A stretch of DNA of 64,000 bases, from NCBI GenBank assembly GCA_965204915.1, contig OZ242023.1, positions 4,402,001-4,466,000 of the forward strand. Direction: 5' to 3'. Below, in pieces: positions 16,361 to 25,291 of this stretch. Within the stretch, counting starts at the first letter, position 1, and each line of letters opens with the position of its first letter. Below the pieces are notes generated by a model. That model was not told where the DNA came from. It saw nothing but the letters and a program-made list of their open reading frames with translations, and searched no databases. The position numbers were made by a program, and so were the translations under genes. This DNA comes from HK1 sp965204915. Its GTDB lineage: Bacteria; Pseudomonadota; Gammaproteobacteria; HK1.

Positions 16361-17005
16361 ATGGCACGTCGGGCCGACTGGTACTTCGACTTCATCTCAC
16401 CCTATCCCTACCTGCAGCTCGCCCGCTTCGACGCGCTGCCGGCGGACCTGGAGGTGCGTGCGCGGCCAGTGCTCTTCGCCGGCCTGCTCGGCCACTGGGG
16501 CAGTCTGGGTCCGGCCGAGATCCCCGCGAAGCGGCGCCAGACCTACCGCTACTGCCACTGGCTGGCCGCGCGGCGCGGGATCCCGTTCAAGACGCCTCCG
16601 TCCCATCCGTTCCAGCCCCTGCCGCTGCTGCGGCTGGCGGTTGCGCTCGACGGAGATCTCGACGCGGTCCGGGCGATCTACGCCTACGTCTGGGGAGAGG
16701 GGCGCGATGCGCAGGACATGGACGGGCTGCGTGGGCTGGCGGCGGCCCTGGGGGTTCGCGATCCGGACGCGCGCATCGCCGATCCGGCGGTCAAGCAGCG
16801 CTTGCGCGAGAACACCGATCGGGCCATCGAACAGGGCGTGTTCGGCGTACCGAGCTTCGTCGTGGACGGCGAGGTGTTCTGGGGCGACGACGCGACCGGG
16901 ATGCTGATCGACTACCTTGCCGATCCCGAGGTGCTGCCCGACGGCGAGTTCTCCCGGCTGGCGGACCTCCCCGTCGGCAAGGCCCGGTCGCAGAGCCGGC
17001 TGTAA
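16361..17005 (+). CDS. 2-hydroxychromene-2-carboxylate isomerase / DsbA-family protein
   Basis: A 214-aa protein beginning ARRADWYFDFISPYPYLQLA, the typical N-terminus of HCCA isomerases and kappa-class glutathione transferases with a thioredoxin-like fold. GVFGVPSFVVDGEVFWGDD near the C-terminus carries the conserved cis-Pro loop. In the N-terminal segment the Ser of ISPYPY occupies the position of the catalytic residue that activates glutathione. It could isomerise aromatic breakdown products or conjugate glutathione; the exact substrate is unknown. ATG 16361 follows GAGGAGAGACG. The gene converges on phaC. Confidence 0.8.
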   Translation: MARRADWYFDFISPYPYLQLARFDALPADLEVRARPVLFAGLLGHWGSLGPAEIPAKRRQTYRYCHWLAARRGIPFKTPPSHPFQPLPLLRLAVALDGDLDAVRAIYAYVWGEGRDAQDMDGLRGLAAALGVRDPDARIADPAVKQRLRENTDRAIEQGVFGVPSFVVDGEVFWGDDATGMLIDYLADPEVLPDGEFSRLADLPVGKARSQSRL

Positions 17006-17081
17006 AGGCGCCTGCGGCCTCGGGCACGGCGGGCATCGCGACCGGACCGAGAGGTCGGCCCCCGGTGTCGTTCGGGCCTTC

Positions 17082-18875
17082 TCAATCCCGCGGCATCGGC
17101 CGCATGACGTAGCTGCCGGGGGCGTCCTCGATCGCGGGGAGTCCGCCTTCGCCCGGGATCCGGGCCGGCGCCTCGCCGCCGCCGAACGGTTCGAGCCATC
17201 GATCCCAGTGCGGCCACCAGGAGCCCGGATGCTCTTGGGCGGCGGCAAGCCATTCGTCGGCCGAGGCCGGGGTCTCCCCGCCCGTCCAGTGCCGGTACTT
17301 GTGCTTCGCGGGGGGATTGACGACGCCGGCGATGTGTCCCGATGCGCCGAGCACGAACTCCACCGGACCGGCGAAGAGCTGCGTGGTCTCGTAGGTCGTC
17401 TTCCACGGCGCGATGTGGTCCTCGACCGCCGACAGCACGTAGGTCGGGGTGGTGATGCGGGTGACGTCGATGGCCTCGCCCGCGAGGGTGAGCCCGCCGG
17501 GCTCGCGCAGCCGGTTTCCGACGTACATGTTGCGCATGAAGAAGGTGTGCATCGCCGCGGGCATGTTCGTGGGGTCGCAGTTCCAGAACAGGAGGTCGAG
17601 GGCGGGGGGCTCCTTCCCGAGCAGGTAGTTGTCGACGTAGAACGACCAGACGAGATCGTTGGCCCGCACCGCGCGCCAGGTGTCCGCAACCTGCTGTCCG
17701 GAGAGGTAGCCCTGGGCCGAGATGGCGGATTCGAGGGCGGGGAGCCCTTCCTCGTCGATGAACACCCCGACCGCGCCCGGATCGGAGAAATCGACCATCG
17801 TCGCGAGGTACGTGGTGCTCGCGAGCCGCGCGTCGCCCCTTGCATGAAGCCAGGCCGAGAGCGCGCTCAGGAGGATCCCGCCGAGGCAGTAGCCCACCGC
17901 GTTCACCTCCCGCTCGCCGGTGGCGCGCTCGATGGCCTCCAGCGCCGCGAACGGTCCTTCGAGCATGTAGTCGTCGAAGCCCTTGCCGGCGAGCGACGAA
18001 TCCGGGTTCACCCACGAGATGACGAACACCGTATGGCCCCGGTCCACCAGCCATTCGACCACGGAGCTTCCGGGGCGCAGATCCATCACGTAGAACTTGT
18101 TCATCCAGGGGGGGACGAGGAGCAGCGGCCGGCGGCGGACCGCCGGGGTGGACGGCGCGTACTGGATGAGCTGGATGAGGTCGTTCTGGAAGACCACCTT
18201 GCCCGGCGTGGCCGCAACGGTCTTGCCGACCACGAAGGCGTCCGGTGCGCACATCCGCACGTCGAGCCTCCCGGTCTCCGGATCGAAGTCCCGGAGAAGC
18301 TGCCTCATGCCGTCGAGGACGCTGGCCCCGCCCGATTCGACCGCGGTGCGCAGAGCTTCCGGGTTGGTGGGGAGGAAGTTCGTGGGAGCGAGGGCATCGG
18401 CCACCTGCCGGGCGGCGAATTCGAGCCTCTCCCGGCTGGATGCGTCGAGGCCCGCGACCCCGGCCGGCAGCGAGGTGCAGGCGCGGGCGTTGACGAGGTA
18501 TGCCTGCTTCAGGAGGTCGAACCACGGATGGTCGTCCCAGGCGGGGTCCCGGAACCGGCGATCGTCTTCGTCCGGACACGCCACCGGCTCCGCTTCGGCG
18601 CCGGCCATGCGGGCGGCGCCATAGGCCCACAGCTTTGCCCACGATTCGGCGAGATCGAGCCAAGTGCCGGCGAGAGGTGAGGGATCGGCCGCGAGCCGGG
18701 CTCCGAAGCGCTGCATGGCGTCATCCAGGCGCAACGGATCGAACGACACGCCGGCGCCGAAAGCGCCGCCGCCCGGCGGCCGGGATCCGAGGCCGGCACC
18801 GGCGCCGGTGGGCCGCTGCGAGGAAGCCCGCGGCTCGTCGAGCGAGGGGTTCATTCCGGCGGAATCGTGGTTCAT
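17082..18875 (-). CDS. phaC: Class I polyhydroxyalkanoate synthase
   Basis: A 597-aa enzyme that polymerises hydroxyacyl-CoA into polyhydroxyalkanoate storage granules. The lipase-like box with the catalytic cysteine reads NAVGYCLGGILLSAL. The partner Asp lies in SAVEDHIAPWKTTY and the His in LGASGHIAGVVNPPAKHKY. The N-terminal cap contains FNLT-like NFLPTNPEALRTAVESGG, as in class I enzymes. Length fits class I (about 590 aa, no PhaE partner). The chosen ATG at 18875 gives a 40-50-residue low-complexity N-terminus; the frame is open further upstream to 19724 but there overlaps the opposite-strand DUF2889 gene. No phaA, phaB or phasin gene is nearby. Confidence 0.9.
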   Translation of the reverse strand: MNHDSAGMNPSLDEPRASSQRPTGAGAGLGSRPPGGGAFGAGVSFDPLRLDDAMQRFGARLAADPSPLAGTWLDLAESWAKLWAYGAARMAGAEAEPVACPDEDDRRFRDPAWDDHPWFDLLKQAYLVNARACTSLPAGVAGLDASSRERLEFAARQVADALAPTNFLPTNPEALRTAVESGGASVLDGMRQLLRDFDPETGRLDVRMCAPDAFVVGKTVAATPGKVVFQNDLIQLIQYAPSTPAVRRRPLLLVPPWMNKFYVMDLRPGSSVVEWLVDRGHTVFVISWVNPDSSLAGKGFDDYMLEGPFAALEAIERATGEREVNAVGYCLGGILLSALSAWLHARGDARLASTTYLATMVDFSDPGAVGVFIDEEGLPALESAISAQGYLSGQQVADTWRAVRANDLVWSFYVDNYLLGKEPPALDLLFWNCDPTNMPAAMHTFFMRNMYVGNRLREPGGLTLAGEAIDVTRITTPTYVLSAVEDHIAPWKTTYETTQLFAGPVEFVLGASGHIAGVVNPPAKHKYRHWTGGETPASADEWLAAAQEHPGSWWPHWDRWLEPFGGGEAPARIPGEGGLPAIEDAPGSYVMRPMPRD

Positions 18876-19088
18876 GCAGGCTCCTCGAATGCGGCCGGCA
18901 ACGGCCTCGTGTCCGGGGTTCGACTGATTTGTGCGCTGCACAATATAGCTGCCGCACCAGCCGCCGACAATGCAGGGCCGACAGGCTGGGCCGACAGGCA
19001 GGGCCAGCCGGCGGGACCGGGTCTTGACCGCCGCCGTGCGCCGCCCGTACTTTCGCCTGCCCTCCCCCATCCGTCGAGCGAACCAGCG

Positions 19089-19649
19089 ATGCCCCTGTCC
19101 GACCCGGCTCCGAGAAAGCATCTTCATACCCGCAACGTCGAGTGCCGTGGCTATCTCCGGGACGACGGGCTGTGGGACATCGAAGGCCGCATGGTCGATA
19201 CCAAGACCTATTCCTTCCCCAACCGCCACCGGGGCGAGGTCGGGGCGGGCGAGCCGGTGCACGAGATGTGGTTGCGCCTCACCATCGACGACGCGATGCG
19301 GATCCACGAGGTGGAGGCGGTGACGGACCACGGACCTTTCGGCATGTGTCCTGCGATCACCGGCAACTTCAAGCGGCTCGAAGGCCTGACCATCGGGCCG
19401 GGATTTCGGCGTGCGGTGCGCGCGCGGGTCGGCGGCGTGCAGGGGTGCACCCATCTCGTCGAGCTTCTCGACCCGATCGCGACCACCGCGTTCCAGACGA
19501 TGACCGCGCGGCGGCGCTTCAAGGAGGTGGAGGATCGCGCGGACACCGCATCGGAGCGTCCGCACTTCCTCGGCACCTGCCACGCGCTGGCGAGCGACAG
19601 CCCGGCGGTGAAGGAGCAGTGGCCGGAGTTCTACACCGGCGACGGCTGA
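19089..19649 (+). CDS. DUF2889 domain protein
   Basis: A 186-aa protein with the DUF2889 pattern: HTRNVECRGYLRDDGLWDIE, GRMVDTKTYSFPNRHRG, HEMWLRLTIDDAMRIHEVEA and the late CTHLVELLDPIATTAFQT. The family has no established reaction. Conserved His, Glu and Cys residues (GMCPAI, GCTHL) suggest a small-molecule or metal-related role. ATG 19089 is preceded by weak AGCGA only. It is transcribed divergently from phaC, with 213 bp between starts. In related genomes such genes occur near CoA-thioester metabolism; here the next gene encodes a cobalamin-binding-type protein. Confidence 0.75.
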   Translation: MPLSDPAPRKHLHTRNVECRGYLRDDGLWDIEGRMVDTKTYSFPNRHRGEVGAGEPVHEMWLRLTIDDAMRIHEVEAVTDHGPFGMCPAITGNFKRLEGLTIGPGFRRAVRARVGGVQGCTHLVELLDPIATTAFQTMTARRRFKEVEDRADTASERPHFLGTCHALASDSPAVKEQWPEFYTGDG

Positions 19650-19777
19650 CGCCCGGTGGCGATCGATACCCGGCGCCGACCGGCACCGGATTCGGCGTTG
19701 CGCGGCTCCCGCGGAAGACGTCACATGGACCGGCAGGAGCCGGCGTCGGCGATGTGCTGCCGGACGTCGGCGGTGAC

Positions 19778-20701
19778 GTGACGCTTCCCCCGGAAGACGC
19801 GGGACGCCGGCGACCGAGCCCGAACCCGGAGCTGTGCGATGCGGCCGGGACGACGCACACGCCCGCTTCCGGTGAAGCGCGGATCGTCTCCCTGGTGCCG
19901 AGCATCACCGAGCTCCTCTTCGACCTCGGGGCCGGGGGCCTGGTGGTCGGGCGCACCCCGTTCTGCATCCACCCGCGCGACGGCGTTGCGAACGTCCCGC
20001 GGGTAGGGGGCACCAAGACCCCGCGCCTGGATCGCATCCGGGCGCTGGAGCCGACCCACGTCATCGTCAACGTGGACGAGAACCGCCGCGAAGATGCGGA
20101 TGCGCTGGCCGCGTTCGTGCCCAACGTCGTCGTCACCCATCCGCTCGGCCCGCGGGACAACCCGGCCCTGTACCGGCTGGTCGGGGGCGTCTTCGCGAGC
20201 CGCGAGGCCACCGAACGCCTGTGCCGCGCGTTCGAGCGCGCCGTCTCCGCGCTGGAATCCGCCGCGCGCGGCCTCCCGCCACGGCGGGTCCTCTACCTGA
20301 TCTGGCGCGATCCGTGGATGACCGTCTCGCCCGACACCTACGTCTCGCGGACCCTCGCCCTCGTCAACTTCACCACCGCCGGCGGCGGGAACGGCGGTAG
20401 CCACGACGGGCGGCGCTACCCGGAGCTCGATCCCACCCCGGAGCTGCTCGGCAGCGTGGACTTGGTGCTGCTGTCGAGCGAGCCGTTCCCGTTCAAGGAG
20501 CGTCACGCCGCGGAGATCCGCGCATTCGCCGGGGCACGATGCCCCGCCGTCAGGCTGTTCGACGGGGAGATGGCGTCGTGGTACGGATCGCGCGCGATCC
20601 GGGCCATGGACTATCTCGTGCGTTTCGCGGCGGAGCTCGGTACAAGCGCGAATCGACGCCCTCCCGCCGCCCGTCGGTCCGGCTTCGGCCCCGTTGCGTA
20701 G
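19778..20701 (+). CDS. Helical-backbone metal receptor / cobalamin-binding-type protein
   Basis: About 307 aa. RIVSLVPSITELLFDLGAGG opens a BtuF/FepB-like periplasmic-binding fold, followed by VVGRTPFCIHP, the bridge-like ALEPTHVIVNVDENRRED, and SVDLVLLSSEPFPFKERHAA near the end. BtuF-like proteins bind cobalamin or metal chelates for ABC import, but this one has no signal peptide and no permease or ATPase beside it. It is therefore better described as a stand-alone helical-backbone receptor. The start is uncertain: GTG at 19754 or 19778 fit, and no good ribosome-binding site is seen. PRTL and RDPWMTVSPDTYVS segments match this soluble subgroup as I remember it. Confidence 0.7.
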   Translation: MTLPPEDAGRRRPSPNPELCDAAGTTHTPASGEARIVSLVPSITELLFDLGAGGLVVGRTPFCIHPRDGVANVPRVGGTKTPRLDRIRALEPTHVIVNVDENRREDADALAAFVPNVVVTHPLGPRDNPALYRLVGGVFASREATERLCRAFERAVSALESAARGLPPRRVLYLIWRDPWMTVSPDTYVSRTLALVNFTTAGGGNGGSHDGRRYPELDPTPELLGSVDLVLLSSEPFPFKERHAAEIRAFAGARCPAVRLFDGEMASWYGSRAIRAMDYLVRFAAELGTSANRRPPAARRSGFGPVA

Positions 20702-20818
20702 CGGCGGCGGATCCCGTTACCGTGCCAGCTCCCGCCGGGGAGACGGCGCCCCGCGCACCTTCCGGGACGCACGCCGCCCACACCGCCGCGATCCGCCGGA
20801 CGCAATGAGGACACGTGC

Positions 20819-22171
20819 ATGACCAACGACGCAAACACCGCGCTCATCGAGCGGGACCGCAGCCACCTGATCCATCCGCTGCACAGCGGCGCCGTCCACG
20901 CGCACGGCAGGGTGTGGGTCCGTGGCGAGGGCGCGATGCTCTACGACGCCAACGGCGATGCGTTCATCGACGGACTGGCGGGGCTTTGGAACAACACCTG
21001 CGGGAACGGGCGCAAGGAGCTCGCGGACGCGGCAGCCGCACAGATGAACGAGCTCGGCTATGCATCCGGCTATGCCGGCAGCTCGAACCCGAACGCCATC
21101 GAGCTGGCGGAGCGCTTGGCGGGGCTCGCCTACCCCCGCATCAACCGGTTCTACTTCACCTCCGGCGGCGGGGAATCGACCGACTCCAACATCAAGATGG
21201 CCCGCTACTACTGGAAGCTCAGGGGCAAGCCGGGCAAATACAAGGTCATCTCGCGCGAGCTCGGCTACCACGGGGTCACCCTGGCCGCGATGTGCGCGAC
21301 GGGCATCTCCACCTACTGGCCGATGTTCGAGCCGCGCATACCGGGCTTCTCCCACATCCCCTCGCCCTATCCGTACCGGTACGAGGCGCCGGAGGGCGTG
21401 CGCCAGGGCGTCGCCGCCGCGAACGAGCTGGAGAAGAAGATCCTCGAAGAAGGACCCGACAGCGTCGCGATGTTCATCGCGGAGCCGGTGCACGGCGCGG
21501 GCGGGGTCATTCCGCCGCAGGACGACTACTTCCCGCGCATCCGCGAGATCTGCGACCGGTACGACGTGCTGCTCTGCGCCGACGAGGTCATCACCGGCTT
21601 CGGCCGCACCGGCCGCATGTTCGGGCTGGAGCACTGGGGCGTGCAGCCCGACCTCATGCAGTTCGCGAAGGCGATCACCTCCGGCTACTTTCCGCTCGGC
21701 GGCATCGGGGTGAGCGACGAGATCGCGGACGCCATGGAAGACAGCGGAAAGCCCTGGATGCACGCCTACACCTACAGTGCCCACCCGGTCGGCTGTGCGG
21801 TCGCGCTGGCGGCCCTCGACGTCATCGAAGGCGAGGACTTCCCCGGCCAAGCTCGAGAGAAGGGCAAGCGGCTGCTCGTCGGGCTGAAGGACGCGCTCGC
21901 GCACCATCCCAACGTCGGCGACATACGCGGCCTGGGCCTCATGTGCGGCGTGGAAGTGGTGAAGGACCGCGCCACCAAGGCCCAGTTCGTCCCCGCGGAC
22001 GGCATCGGCCCGAGGCTCATGAAGGCGATGATCGACCGCAAGCTCTTCACCCGGCTCAAGGGCGAAGACGTCATCTGCCTCGCGCCCCCGATCATGGTGT
22101 CGAACGCGATCCTCGACGACGTCGTCGCCATCGTGCGCGACTCCGTGCACGAGGTCTTCGGCGCGGGCTGA
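20819..22171 (+). CDS. Class III pyridoxal-phosphate aminotransferase (aspartate aminotransferase family)
   Basis: A 450-aa omega-type transaminase. The cofactor lysine is in LMQFAKAITSGYFPLGGIGV and the acidic PLP contact in LLCADEVITGFGRTG. FYFTSGGGESTDSNIKMARY and SRELGYHGVTLAAMCATGI are the phosphate-cup segments. Enzymes of this branch use putrescine, beta-alanine, taurine or similar amines with pyruvate as acceptor; the sequence alone does not decide which. ATG 20819 follows a GAGGACACGTGC leader. It is monocistronic, followed by about 270 bp without a clear gene. Confidence 0.85.
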   Translation: MTNDANTALIERDRSHLIHPLHSGAVHAHGRVWVRGEGAMLYDANGDAFIDGLAGLWNNTCGNGRKELADAAAAQMNELGYASGYAGSSNPNAIELAERLAGLAYPRINRFYFTSGGGESTDSNIKMARYYWKLRGKPGKYKVISRELGYHGVTLAAMCATGISTYWPMFEPRIPGFSHIPSPYPYRYEAPEGVRQGVAAANELEKKILEEGPDSVAMFIAEPVHGAGGVIPPQDDYFPRIREICDRYDVLLCADEVITGFGRTGRMFGLEHWGVQPDLMQFAKAITSGYFPLGGIGVSDEIADAMEDSGKPWMHAYTYSAHPVGCAVALAALDVIEGEDFPGQAREKGKRLLVGLKDALAHHPNVGDIRGLGLMCGVEVVKDRATKAQFVPADGIGPRLMKAMIDRKLFTRLKGEDVICLAPPIMVSNAILDDVVAIVRDSVHEVFGAG

Positions 22172-22326
22172 AAGGCGGAGGGGGACATGGTGCGGGTGCG
22201 GGAACGACCGGCGGGGGCGGGGTCCGATCGTGACCGTCTTCGGCGTATTGCGCGTGGTGCGACCGCCCAGCCAGTTGTCCGGTATCCCGCCTCCGGCAGA
22301 GCCCGGCCCCGTAAGGAATCCGCTCG

Positions 22327-22485
22327 GTGTCATTCGGAAAAATTGCCGAAGCAAACAGAGATGCGAAAGCAGGCTCCATCACCAACGCGAAGGCGGGCGT
22401 GAGCACCGGCACGATCCACATCCTTCGGGACAACGGCCAAGTCAATCCGCATTATCGGATTCGTCCACCCCGCACACGGCGGTGA
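22327..22485 (+). CDS. Possible small protein (52 aa), uncertain
   Basis: A GTG at 22327, 8 bases after an AAGGAA sequence, opens a 52-codon frame reading SFGKIAEANRDAKAGSIT, then NAKAGVSTGTIHILRDNGQV and NPHYR. The residue composition looks protein-like, unlike typical noise in this GC-rich DNA. The frame overlaps the 3' end of the convergent gene at 22442 by about 40 bases. No family was recognised. It may be a vestige of a longer gene or chance. Confidence 0.25.
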   Translation: MSFGKIAEANRDAKAGSITNAKAGVSTGTIHILRDNGQVNPHYRIRPPRTRR

Positions 22486-23023
22486 AGATCCGTCTGATTT
22501 CCGCCACGGCCTCCTCCGCATTCTTCAGGTTGTCCTCGAAATGCGTCCCGATGCAGCCACGCTGGGCATCAGGACCAAGGGCACTTTCCATCGCCTGCAT
22601 CACCTCCGACACTATTGTCACAACCGTCGCGCCAATCCACAAGGTGTCTTCCAGATCTTGACGGGAATCCAACGATTGATCTCCCCACGTCTCGAAGCGC
22701 AGAGGAATCGTCAGCGACCTTTGGAAGATATCGCAGGATGCACCCATATGGCTGACTTGTCGGATCCGAGAGAAGGCGTCGGCAGGAAGAGATCCTTTGG
22801 CTTCAGCTACCCTCTGCCTCAGAAAATCGAGCTGATCGCGCAGTTCGCCGTCCTCCAGGCTTTCCAATAAAGGGCTCCAAGCTGCGTCGCCCAGTGCCGT
22901 CAATTCCGCAAGGAGAAGATGACCCTCCTGAGAGACGTTGCTATCGCCTCCGGCCTTGACGGCGGCGACGACATCCTCTATGTCCTGCTTCTCTCTGTTC
23001 AACCGTTCCGCGCTCAGGGCCAT
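22442..23023 (-). CDS. Unrecognised protein, third gene of an overlapping three-gene operon
   Basis: A 193-aa, mostly helical protein (MALSAERLNREKQDIEDVVA; LRQRVAEAKGSLPADAFSRI) with a hydrophobic stretch TLWIGATVVTIVSEVMQAME that could be a buried or membrane-proximal helix. The C-terminus is acidic and ends VDESDNAD. No family or catalytic motif was recognised. Its ATG lies inside the end of the upstream gene (overlap 23014-23023), so translation is coupled. Base composition is lower in GC than the flanking housekeeping genes. The product probably works with the other two proteins of the set. Confidence 0.6.
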   Translation of the reverse strand: MALSAERLNREKQDIEDVVAAVKAGGDSNVSQEGHLLLAELTALGDAAWSPLLESLEDGELRDQLDFLRQRVAEAKGSLPADAFSRIRQVSHMGASCDIFQRSLTIPLRFETWGDQSLDSRQDLEDTLWIGATVVTIVSEVMQAMESALGPDAQRGCIGTHFEDNLKNAEEAVAEIRRIFTAVCGVDESDNAD

Positions 23024-24243
23024 ATTGCCTCCCGACGATCCTCAGTGTCCACGACAGCATCCTTGTCTGAAGCGGGCAGGTTCAGGAAATAGGAAGGGCT
23101 ATTACAGGTCTTCTTGCCCTTCATCGTCAAAATGACTAAGATTTTTCCGCCAACCGGCATTTGGTTACGGCTATGCAGGGTTGGGTTCTGGGGAAATGGA
23201 GGTAATTTGGAATAGTAATCATCCAATTGTACGAACATATGACACAAGTTTTCAGAATCCTGTTGGACACCATCTCCGAAATCGCTTCTGTGCAAGTGCC
23301 TCGTGGCCAGAGACATGCTTCCCTTGGACAGAATATCGCCCGGTGCGAGTAGTCCCTTACCTGTGAGGTCTTCGAAAAAATGACGAAGATATTTAAGGAA
23401 ATTTCGGTTTTGTGATGCTGGTTGGAAAATCATTTTCAGATCAATCAATTGTGGCGTTATCCCCCTGTACACCGTGTAGGGTGTGAATAATCCGGGGTCA
23501 GTGGGAATCTTAGGATCCAACAAGAATTTCCAGTTGTATTTCTCTGGTGGCGGTTGCCCTGTGTTGTGTACCGCAATGACGCCGACGTGCCTTTTTGCTC
23601 TCTCGTCGAGATCATCCTCCTGCGTGCCCAGCTCAAGAGCAAATCGAATGAGCAGTCTTCGGTAGAGAGCGAGCTCACGGTTTTGCAGCGCCCCGGCCAA
23701 CTGGCGAATGGCAAGGTCGTCGCGCCGGCGTGGGCCACATCTGCGCAAGAGGAGAAGCGCCGCGTTCCCGCGTTCGGACAAATGACGTCCACGTCGTGCC
23801 GCAACTCCCAGCTCTTCGTCAAACGCTGTTCGCGCTTCATCGGACAATCTGGTCTTGAGCTTCGCGAAACTTGCCGGCGTCGCGGCGCTTATCCGGCACT
23901 CCGCATTGCGGACTCTTGCAAAAGTCATCTCGGAATCGTCGAGTTGAATCCCTGCGGCCTCCGCGGCTTGAACAAACCCTGTCCCCACGGCGATTACTGC
24001 TTCGCCGGAAACGATTGCCTGTGCGTGCGCATCCGGCAGGAGCGTCCCGAGATCGGACGCCTCGGATGGATCAGTGGCGGCCAATGCCTTCGGGTCGTTC
24101 TGCCAATCGAGCCTGCGAGCGACGTAAAGCGTGGGGTCGCCTTCGAAGGAGAGCAACGGGTGGCACGGATGCAGTTGATCGCCAATGTCGGTGACGGCCG
24201 TGTTGAACCCGCGCAATACCGCGGACCTGCACTCGTCAGCCAT
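23014..24243 (-). CDS. Unrecognised protein, second gene of the three-gene operon
   Basis: A 409-aa protein starting MADECRSAVLRGFNTAVTDI. The N-terminal half has GDPTLYVARRLDW, AIVSGEAVIAVGTGFVQAAE and a long helical arginine-rich segment (HLSERGNAALLLLRRCGPRR). The C-terminal half is less charged, more AT-rich and contains TPYTVYRGITPQLIDLKMIF, FLKYLRHFFEDLTGKGLL and ILVILTMKGKKTC. I do not recognise a family. The GC drop around 23050-23550 within the gene suggests transferred DNA. ATG 24243 overlaps the stop of the first gene by 8 bases (ATGGCTGA). Confidence 0.6.
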   Translation of the reverse strand: MADECRSAVLRGFNTAVTDIGDQLHPCHPLLSFEGDPTLYVARRLDWQNDPKALAATDPSEASDLGTLLPDAHAQAIVSGEAVIAVGTGFVQAAEAAGIQLDDSEMTFARVRNAECRISAATPASFAKLKTRLSDEARTAFDEELGVAARRGRHLSERGNAALLLLRRCGPRRRDDLAIRQLAGALQNRELALYRRLLIRFALELGTQEDDLDERAKRHVGVIAVHNTGQPPPEKYNWKFLLDPKIPTDPGLFTPYTVYRGITPQLIDLKMIFQPASQNRNFLKYLRHFFEDLTGKGLLAPGDILSKGSMSLATRHLHRSDFGDGVQQDSENLCHMFVQLDDYYSKLPPFPQNPTLHSRNQMPVGGKILVILTMKGKKTCNSPSYFLNLPASDKDAVVDTEDRREAIWP

Positions 24244-24997
24244 CGGTAACCTCCAATGCAAGCCGATCCTCTACCGCTTGCGCCACGGACACGTCTTGCA
24301 CGGGCACGAAGACATGGTCTTCGACCCATTGGTGGACTCGGCGGCTTTCGTTGTCCGCCAACGGGCTGTGCCAGAGCCAGTCGAGATACTCGTCCCGACG
24401 GGTCTCGGTCATGTAGGCCCAGCGCAGCTCAAGACGACCAGTAGCCAGATCATGGGGGACGCGGACCTCCCATGTCCAGGCCAGCTTGTCGTTCGGACTC
24501 TCCCCGAGGATGGCGATCTCCGAGTCCAGGGGCTCGCTTCCGGGTCCCGGCGCACTGCCCTCGATGTAGTCGGCGACCGTGCCGTAGCGGTCGCGGACGT
24601 ATCTCTCGAACGCGGCCCTCCAGTCCACGAGCGGCACGTCATGGTCCCGAAAGAACGCACGCCGCCCGGCGCTGTCGAGAGCCGGGTTGGTTACGACCTT
24701 CTTCGACCACAGGCCGCCGCTGTCGAAAGGAGTGGCTCCCCTCGCGCCCGAAGGCCAATCGGCCTCTTCACCTTCGCTCAGAACAAACACTACGAGGCCA
24801 AAGTTCTCCTCGGCCCGCAGAACGTAGAAGTAGTAGGGCTTGCCGTCTATGCCAAGCCCGCGTTCCGATTCCTGTGTTCGTTCTGAAGCTTGGGGCGCAG
24901 GCCATTCTCCCTGGATCGCGCTGGTCACCAATTCACACCAATCTCCGGCACGGCGAACGCGCCGTTGGCGCAGCCCTCGAATCAGCAGGCTGTTCAT
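24236..24997 (-). CDS. Unrecognised protein, first gene of the three-gene operon
   Basis: A 253-aa protein opening MNSLLIRGLRQRRVRRAGDW. It has GKPYYFYVLRAEENFGLVVF and VLSEGEE, suggesting a small beta-rich N-terminal domain, then FRDHDVPLVDWRAAFERYVR and DYIEGSAPG. The C-terminal third reads AWTWEVRVPHDLATGRLELR and VHQWVEDHVFVPVQDVSVAQ. No known family was identified. A TACAAT box at about 25005-25010 on the minus strand, just ahead of the ATG, could be the -10 element of the operon, leaving a very short leader. The longer reading from 25048 has no ribosome-binding site. Confidence 0.6.
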   Translation of the reverse strand: MNSLLIRGLRQRRVRRAGDWCELVTSAIQGEWPAPQASERTQESERGLGIDGKPYYFYVLRAEENFGLVVFVLSEGEEADWPSGARGATPFDSGGLWSKKVVTNPALDSAGRRAFFRDHDVPLVDWRAAFERYVRDRYGTVADYIEGSAPGPGSEPLDSEIAILGESPNDKLAWTWEVRVPHDLATGRLELRWAYMTETRRDEYLDWLWHSPLADNESRRVHQWVEDHVFVPVQDVSVAQAVEDRLALEVTDG

Positions 24998-25004
24998 GGC
25001 CTCG

Positions 25005-25033
25005 ATTGTACACTCTGAAGTCGTCGGTGCAGG
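25005..25033 (-). promoter_or_regulatory. Putative promoter of the unknown three-gene operon
   Basis: On the minus strand CTGCAC is followed by 16 bases and TACAAT, then about 7 bases to the ATG at 24997. The -10 match is good and the -35 weak. It is the only sigma-70-like element seen before the operon. Confidence 0.3.
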
Positions 25034-25291
25034 TATCGGCTGGCACACGCCGCCCGAGAGAGCCGCTGACCCGTCTCCCCGGCGTGTGGTGTGGCGCCGG
25101 CGTAGCTGCTGCCAACGGCGTCCCCGTCGGAGACACGGCCTGCCGGCAGGCCGGGAGTGAAGCAGGAGAGCGTTCCATGTACTCGACGCTCAAGCCGGAT
25201 TGGGTGAACCGGGCGCCGCCGGAGGTGGAGCTCGCCGGAATGGTGATGCCGTCGGTGTCGAAGTCGTCGCGGGTCGGTGAGAAGAAACATG

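Noticed and set aside
18875..19724. A longer N-terminus for phaC up to 19724
   Set aside because: The extension overlaps the DUF2889 gene on the other strand, includes a long low-complexity region and has no PHA synthase similarity.
25049..25291. A gene between the unknown operon and the S9 peptidase
   Set aside because: Frames such as one starting MYSTLKPDWVNRAPPEVELA lack similarity to anything and continue only as shadows of the peptidase gene.
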